DNA of 64,000 nt from Molossus alvarezi (taxonomy: Eukaryota; Chordata; Mammalia; Chiroptera; Molossidae). How positions within the stretch are numbered: position 1 is the first letter of the stretch; every line of letters begins with the position of its first letter. Below are positions 58,605 through 64,000 of this stretch, piece after piece. The notes under the pieces were generated by a model. It was not told the origin of the DNA. It saw only the letters and a program-made list of their open reading frames with translations, and made no database searches. The stretch spans positions 166,026,290 through 166,090,289 of the forward strand of contig CM073885.1 of the NCBI GenBank assembly GCA_037176705.1. Direction: 5' to 3'. The translations under genes and the position numbers were made by a program.

Positions 58605-58815
58605 TTATAATTACAATAATAATAGCCACCATTTACTGAGAATGCTACAGTGCAATGAAAAATACTTGATGCGCGTCACATCATTTAACCCTCACAATAA
58701 CTTGTGAAGCAAGTATTATTCCCATTTTACTGATCAGAAAACAAAGCTTTAGTGAAAGGTAGTAACTTACCCGGCACACATACCTGGCAAGTGGCAGAGC
58801 TGGAGAATATTGATG
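58605..58815 (-). mobile_element. MIR SINE
   Basis: AGCCACCATTTACTGAGAAT, TTAACCCTCACAATAACTTG, CCCATTTTACTGATCAGAAA and GGCAAGTGGCAGAGCTGG are in minus-strand MIR order. Its outer end overlaps the right long TSD copy. Confidence 0.8.
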
Positions 58816-59490
58816 CAAAGAATAAGGTGTTGTGATTTATTTTGTTTAATTTTCAGTAATCCCACATTAATGGACAGAGTGAAATGTCTATGTTTTCTGC
58901 ACATTATTCTCTTTCTGATCAACTGCGGGTCCACAAATCAAATGAAGAACATTGACACTCATTTGTGTCCTATTACTTTGCCTCATTGATACATGAAGAT
59001 TTAGTTGACTCGATGGTATATTGATTAGTGCAAGCACTTACAATTGTTTCTTGTATGAGTTCTGATTTTACTCACCATGAAGCCCCTGGTTGAATCTACT
59101 TCCTGCGCAAATCCTTTATCAGTTAATGTTCATCTGCTTTTCTTTACAGCCATGAACTTGTATTCTTTTCTTCCAAAAACGTGAAATGTGGATGGTTGGG
59201 AGACATGATTTAGCTCTAAGTAGCACACAAACATTTTTAATAGTTTTAATTTTATGTTGTTTATTAAAGAAAACCTGACTAGCACATTGAAACTGTGATT
59301 TCACAAATACTGTTTTTGACAAAGCTGAATTAGTTGATTAAAAATAATAAATGACAGTAGAGTGGAGATATGGTATGTAACTTCTGAAATCAGGGAGATG
59401 TCGGGTAATGTAATATATTGTCATACATTATCAAGTCTTATTGCCTTGTCTAATTATTATTGTGTGTAAGTTTTGTTTTATAGACAGAAT
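58816..59490. other. No recognised feature
   Basis: Nothing assignable. Confidence 0.4.
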
Positions 59491-59494
59491 TATC

Positions 59495-59735
59495 ATTATT
59501 AGCAGTTACTGAATACCTACCATGTGCACTCTTATCCTAAACATGCATGTACATCATTGGAATTCTTTCTTTTAACAACTTGGTGAGGTAGGTACTATTA
59601 TAAGCCCATTTTATAGCAAAGGAAACAGAGATTAGAAAACCTGCTCAGGCATACGCATTTAGTAAACAAGAGAGTTGGGATTAAATCCAGGTCCATCTAA
59701 TGCCATAACTCAATTTATCACTAAATATATGCCCT
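59495..59735 (-). mobile_element. MIR SINE
   Basis: TACTGAATACCTACCATGTG, GGTGAGGTAGGTACTATTAT, CCCATTTTATAGCAAAGGAA and GGGATTAAATCCAGGTCC are in minus-strand MIR order. Confidence 0.8.
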
Positions 59736-60625
59736 TCTTCAATTTCCTTAAGGTTAGAAATTGTTGGCAGGTATTATGGTATCTAAAATTATTGCTGGAG
59801 TATCTTGACTTTTCAATAAAGGTTTAAAAGTCTACAACTTTTAATGGATTGGAATGGATTTTTTAAAAAGAAAAGCATTTTTCTGTGTTAGAGGACCATA
59901 AAATACGTATCAGGAACTGGACTAACATTATGGCCTTTCCAGTAATAAGCAGAGTGTGCATAAGTGCTAAGATAATGCTTTGTGTCTTCAGTTATTCTTT
60001 AGGGACTGCTGATTGGCAAAGAAAACCTTTCAACACCTTCATTGCTCCAACTTATACACATACACACACAACTCACACATACACTGAACACATGCACACA
60101 CACTCAGATACACAGTTTTTTTCTTAGATATCAAGCCAAAATTCTCATTCAGGCAACCTTATTTGGGTATAACTGACCTTGGGGGCCATCATTAATTTTG
60201 GGGACATTAACTGATTTTGTGGAATACATTCACACTGCCAACTTTTCCATTCCATTGCTTGAACTAAGACTATTAATCTCTCTACACTAAGCAAAAAGTT
60301 CAGAACATCACCCTGTTAAAATCTGTGTTGGTTAAAAAGAAAGAAAGAAAGAAACAAGACTCCTAAAGCCAGATTGACTTCATTTCAAATTCTTTTAGTT
60401 TTTAATAGAGAAAAATCTCCTTTATATTTTATTGATGAAGTCTTGAGCTTGATTTGAATTTCTGGTACATGGCATTCTTAATTATTAAAGGAGGCTCATT
60501 ATGGTGATTATGGGAGAAAATGCCATCCTACTTTCCCCAAGTCATTGCCTTATTCAATTTTAATCTGGAACTGAAATGCTGAGTTCCTCGTGGGTAGACA
60601 GTAAATGGCCGAACCCCTCTGGACC
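59736..60625. other. No named feature; a CA-rich patch
   Basis: CA/TACA-rich sequence lies at about 60053-60117 and a GAAA run near 60338-60352; otherwise unassigned. Confidence 0.4.
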
Positions 60626-60626
60626 T

Positions 60627-60995
60627 AGACATGTGTATCAGTCAGGGTTCTCCAAGCGAGGCAGTGATCTTACCCAGTCCACAAACCAATAGTCTTGAGA
60701 TTCAAAAAAGCCTCTATTTCAGTTCCACCCTAAAGGCAGAAAAACAACTGATGTTCCGGCTTAAAGGCAGTCAGACAGAAGGAGTACCCGCTTATTTATG
60801 GGAGGATCAGCCTTTTAGTTCCATTTAGGCTTTCAACTGATTAGACAAGCCCTCCAACTCTAGAGAGAGCATTCTGCTTTACCCTTAGTCTACCAATTCG
60901 AATGATACTCTCATCCAAAACTCCCTCACAGACACACCCAGAATCATGTTTCACCAGATATTGGTACACCCATCAAGTTGACATATGAAATTAAC
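60627..60995 (-). mobile_element. MLT2-type (ERVL) LTR
   Basis: GTGTATCAGTCAGGGTTCTC, TTAGGCTTTCAACTGATTAG, TCTGCTTTACCCTTAGTCTA, CACCCAGAATCATGTTTCAC and TCAAGTTGACATATGAAATT appear in the order of a reverse MLT2 LTR. Solo LTR, no internal region. Confidence 0.75.
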
Positions 60996-61275
60996 CAGTA
61001 TACTATCAGTATTGTGGTAAGCAACATTAGAATCCACATCTCCTAATTCTTGGCCTCCAAGTTTGCAGAATTTCCCTAAGATTTAACAAGTTCTAAGTTC
61101 CTCTTAGGCACTTCCAAATGCTAGGATCTCCTAAGGAATCAATAAATGTTGCTCAAAATTTTTTTACATGCCAAGGATAATAAAATCTTGAGGGAGAAAG
61201 ATGGTGACAATGGACTCCATCAACTCAACTTCTATTCTCTGTAAACTCGTTATAGGTGTTAAGAAACTAGAATTC

Positions 61276-61508
61276 TGCCCTGGCTGGTTTGGCTCAGCGG
61301 TTAGAGCATTGGCCTGCGGTCCAGAGAGACCCAGGTTCGGTTCGCGCTAAGGGCACATACCTCAGTTGCAGTTTTTCCCCGGCCCTGGTTGGGTCATGTG
61401 GGTGGCGACCATTCGATGTGTCCCTTTCACGTCGATGTTTCTCTCTCTCTCTCTCTCCCTCCCACTCTATCTGAACAAAATATCAAAAAATGTCCTCGGG
61501 TGAGGAAA
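61276..61508 (+). mobile_element. VES SINE
   Basis: Head TGCCCTGGCTGGTTTGGCTC, B-box GGTTCGGTTCGCG, tail TGTCCTCGGGTGAGG. Exact 15-bp TSD AAGAAACTAGAATTC at 61261-61275 and 61509-61523. Confidence 0.93.
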
Positions 61509-61523
61509 AAGAAACTAGAATTC

Positions 61524-63610
61524 CTCAAGACAGAAAAAAATGGGACTAGTAGAGTGCATAACACATTGGAGATAAGAAATTAATGTTTATTGCACTGAGG
61601 GTACTAAAGGGTGCTCTAAAAGGTACACTGTCTCAGATTATTAAACATTGCCATAGCTCTTAAAACAAAAATGGTCAAAAAGGGGGAAAAAAAGCATAAT
61701 TGTCAGGAGTTATTGTAAATTAATAATACTAAAATAAGAATTCCAGACACATGGTTGCTTTCAAAATGATCTTTGATACTCTGTTCCAAAAAGGATGGTC
61801 CAAATACTTCCACATGTTCTAGGAAGTAAATGCTCATATAGGGGTTTGAGGATGAACTACAACAATAATTTGCATTTTCTTCCCCATTGCCAAAAAATGT
61901 TAATGCCTTCTGGTGTTTGTGGCAGGGAAAATAAATGCCCTTTGTCTCCCCCTTGTCAGAGACACACGCAATGATTCAGAATTATTTGAAGTAACTTGCT
62001 CTATTTCTGGTCCTGTTTTCATGAGCATGGGATCTCTCTTTAGAACCTGGGCAATGCTTTCTGCTGAAGGGCCACACTGCAATCTGTTCATTTGTGATGG
62101 CCATTTGTAATGTGCATCCCATGGTCCTGAGGAACCCACGTCACTTTGGGAAAGCGATGTCCTCCCCTTGATCTGGGCATTAGCCAGAAACACGGGTTCT
62201 TTCTTTCCTGAACAACCTACTAGACATAAGCACCAAGTGTCAAAACTATTTTTTAAGACAAATAATTGAATACTACGTATTCTGTATAGGCGAATGACAA
62301 CCTGGCATCTCACACGCCAACCTCTTGCTATTTCAGTGTCTTGTAAAAAGTCCTAGGTGAAACTAGTTCCATGATCTGTCATACTGCCCTCTGCTGGCCT
62401 GGCCTCTACTTGCTCACACAGAAAAATGAAAAATTCTCTAAGATGTTAGTTAGGAAGGCAAATTTCAGAATCCTCCTCTGGATTTGACCATTGATTACAG
62501 CTTTTACAATGTAATCCACATGTCTGCACACACAAAAAAGCCCTTTATTCAATACTTATGAAGCATTTACTCTTTGCCAGGCAATATAGGCATGGAAAAT
62601 ATAACTATAAACAAATCATCCTCTAAAGAAGTTTCCAGTCTAGCAGGAGGAAGGGTCTGGTAAACTAATAACTATAGAAAAGGTTGAAATGCCAAGACTG
62701 GATAATGAAAATGTTGTCTTCCTGATTGTGACTATAGATCCCACTTGTTTTGTTGGTATGAGACAAAGACCATTTCCTGGTCTTGATGCATTTACAACAA
62801 ATACTTGCTGCCGTAGAACTGGGACATCAGATTTCCTTTAGGTGCAGGCCTATACCATTGTTTGGGAGATTAATGCTTAAAGATGCCTGCCCAACAATTT
62901 GGGCATGTAAATTCATGTAGTGAATGGTTAGGCTCAATGTTTCAGTCCATAGTTACAAAGACATTCATTTCTAAGACTCATTCAGAATAGCAACACAGCT
63001 TCCAATACATTTGTATTCTGTGCCTTCTGACCAATACTCCCTGCTTGAACAAGCCATGATAGCAAAATAACTTGGTTGGTTAAGGCTTAAAAGTTAATTA
63101 GTCGGTTGCAATAACATCAAAAGCATGGCCATAATTTAACCCAAAGGTCTTTGAGGTAAATCTAGGAATATGGATGATGTGAGATCAAAGTAAGGTTGAG
63201 ACTGAGAAAGTAAGCAAAGGTCTGAGATGGTGACAGAGAAGAGTCTTTATCTTTAACTCTACTTTGCAGGTTCGAAGCTGCAAGTCAGAATCTCAGGGGG
63301 CCACTAACTTTTCTGAAGTTAGAATAATTATTGTTCAGTGGGATCTTGGGCCAAAAATATTGATAACTGAGTCAAAGAGATTTTAGTTTTCCACTCAACT
63401 GTGCTTGTTCTATGATAATAGGATTCAATTAAAGAAAAACTATAAGCTGTAAAACCATTTAAGGCAAGACTAAAAGAATATAGTTGTTTAGGCATCTTTT
63501 TTCACTCATAATTAACTTGCCGTAATCATTGCATTGTTCAAAATATTTTTCTCTCATCCTGGAGTAGAATATACCTATCTAACTTACCCTGATATTTTCG
63601 GTTTCGTTCT
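61524..63610. other. No recognised gene; one CTCF-like motif
   Basis: Unique-looking sequence. Part of 62560-62640 (TTACTCTTTGCCAGGCAATA) resembles an unnamed old repeat. The CTCF-like site is listed separately. Confidence 0.4.
62384..62397 (-). promoter_or_regulatory. CTCF-like binding motif
   Basis: CTGCCCTCTGCTGG on the plus strand is the complement of CCAGCAGAGGGCAG, which matches the CTCF core at its key positions. One match in 64 kb can occur by chance. Confidence 0.45.
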
Positions 63611-63671
63611 TATGTTTTGTTTTGTTTTGTTTTATTTTATTTTATTTTATTTTATTTTATTTTATTTTGTC
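63611..63671 (+). repeat. (TTTTG)n/(TTTTA)n microsatellite
   Basis: Four TTTTG units lead into about eight TTTTA units. Confidence 0.95.
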
Positions 63672-63959
63672 TTAGCATGTCCATGGTTTCAAGATCTCCA
63701 TAGTTATCTTTTCATAAAATCTTCACATTGGAATTTTCCCTTTGATCCTGAATTTTTCTTAAGTTAAAAAAAAAATGCAGTAACTTCAAACATAATGAAA
63801 GGAGGTATTAATGTGCCTGCTTAACACATCTAATTGGCTCTCTGAGTTCTAAAGTGTCCCATAGCATCCATTTTTGTCTTCCTTACTATAGCCAATATAT
63901 AAATAAAAATGTGAGGATAAGGGCAAACTTTAGAAAATAATACACTTGTGGTAATTTAG

Positions 63960-64000
63960 TTTAGGAGAGGGAATTGGGGAGAGATAAACCACAGAACTTA
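63960..64000 (+). mobile_element. Start of an L1 3'-UTR fragment running off the window
   Basis: GGGGAGAGATAAACCACAGAACTTA matches the L1 tail near 58410-58435. Only about 30-40 bp are inside the window; the call is split here into its first 20 bases GGGGAGAGATAAACCACAGA. Confidence 0.6.

Overview
The window is mammalian nuclear DNA from a bat, most likely a yangochiropteran (vesper-bat or relative). The decisive evidence is about 20 copies of a tRNA-derived SINE of the bat VES type. Each has a head like GCCCTGGCCRGTTTGGCTCAG, an RNA polymerase III A box and B box, a CT-rich middle, the tail phrase TCCTCGGGTGAGGAT and an A-rich end, and most lie between clear target-site duplications (TSDs). 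Young L1 ends of one family, one ORF2-less L1 family, and old mammalian repeats (MIR, L2, ancient L1, MLT1/MLT2 LTRs, MER5A, Tigger/MER2) fill much of the rest. I found no convincing host protein-coding exon, rRNA, CRISPR array, true tRNA gene or prokaryotic feature. The stretch reads as intergenic or deep-intronic sequence.

Layout. 0-3 kb: a full-length but broken ORF2-less L1 (HAL1-like) on the minus strand, beside a 5'-truncated L1. 3.4-6.6 kb: an ancient L1 relic on the minus strand carrying two VES copies. 7-17 kb: mostly unrecognised sequence with scattered VES, MIR and one MER5A. 17.3-20 kb: an old L1 split by a nested pair of Tigger transposons and an unexplained directly repeated segment. 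20-23.8 kb: VES, MIR and L2 relics. 24.4-24.9 kb: a CpG-retaining unique block that may be regulatory. 26-33 kb: MLT1 LTRs and two old L1s. 33.35-35.52 kb: the best-preserved element of the window, a complete HAL1-like element on the plus strand with an intact 313-codon ORF1, inserted into an L2. 36-46 kb: VES copies, an MLT1 LTR, a small CpG-rich cluster, a CT-rich block with two ORFs and an L2. 49-50 kb: an L1 with an internal copy of its own flanking DNA. 51-54 kb: L1 tails and VES. 57.1-58.6 kb: a longer L1 fragment between unusually long direct repeats. 58.6-64 kb: MIR, MLT2, one VES, and the start of another L1 tail at the right edge.

How the parts work together. The only plausible coding product is ORF1p of the plus-strand HAL1-like element (34213-35154). 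VES, HAL1-like elements and L1 end in A-rich tails and sit between L1-type TSDs. The HAL1 3' UTR is recognisably homologous to the 3' UTR of the L1 fragments in the same window, which fits mobilisation of all three by one L1 ORF2 protein supplied in trans. The most interesting observations are the two full-length ORF2-less L1 copies, the L1 with a flank-templated insert at 49.3-50.1 kb, and the L1 with direct repeats of about 70 bp at 57-58.6 kb.
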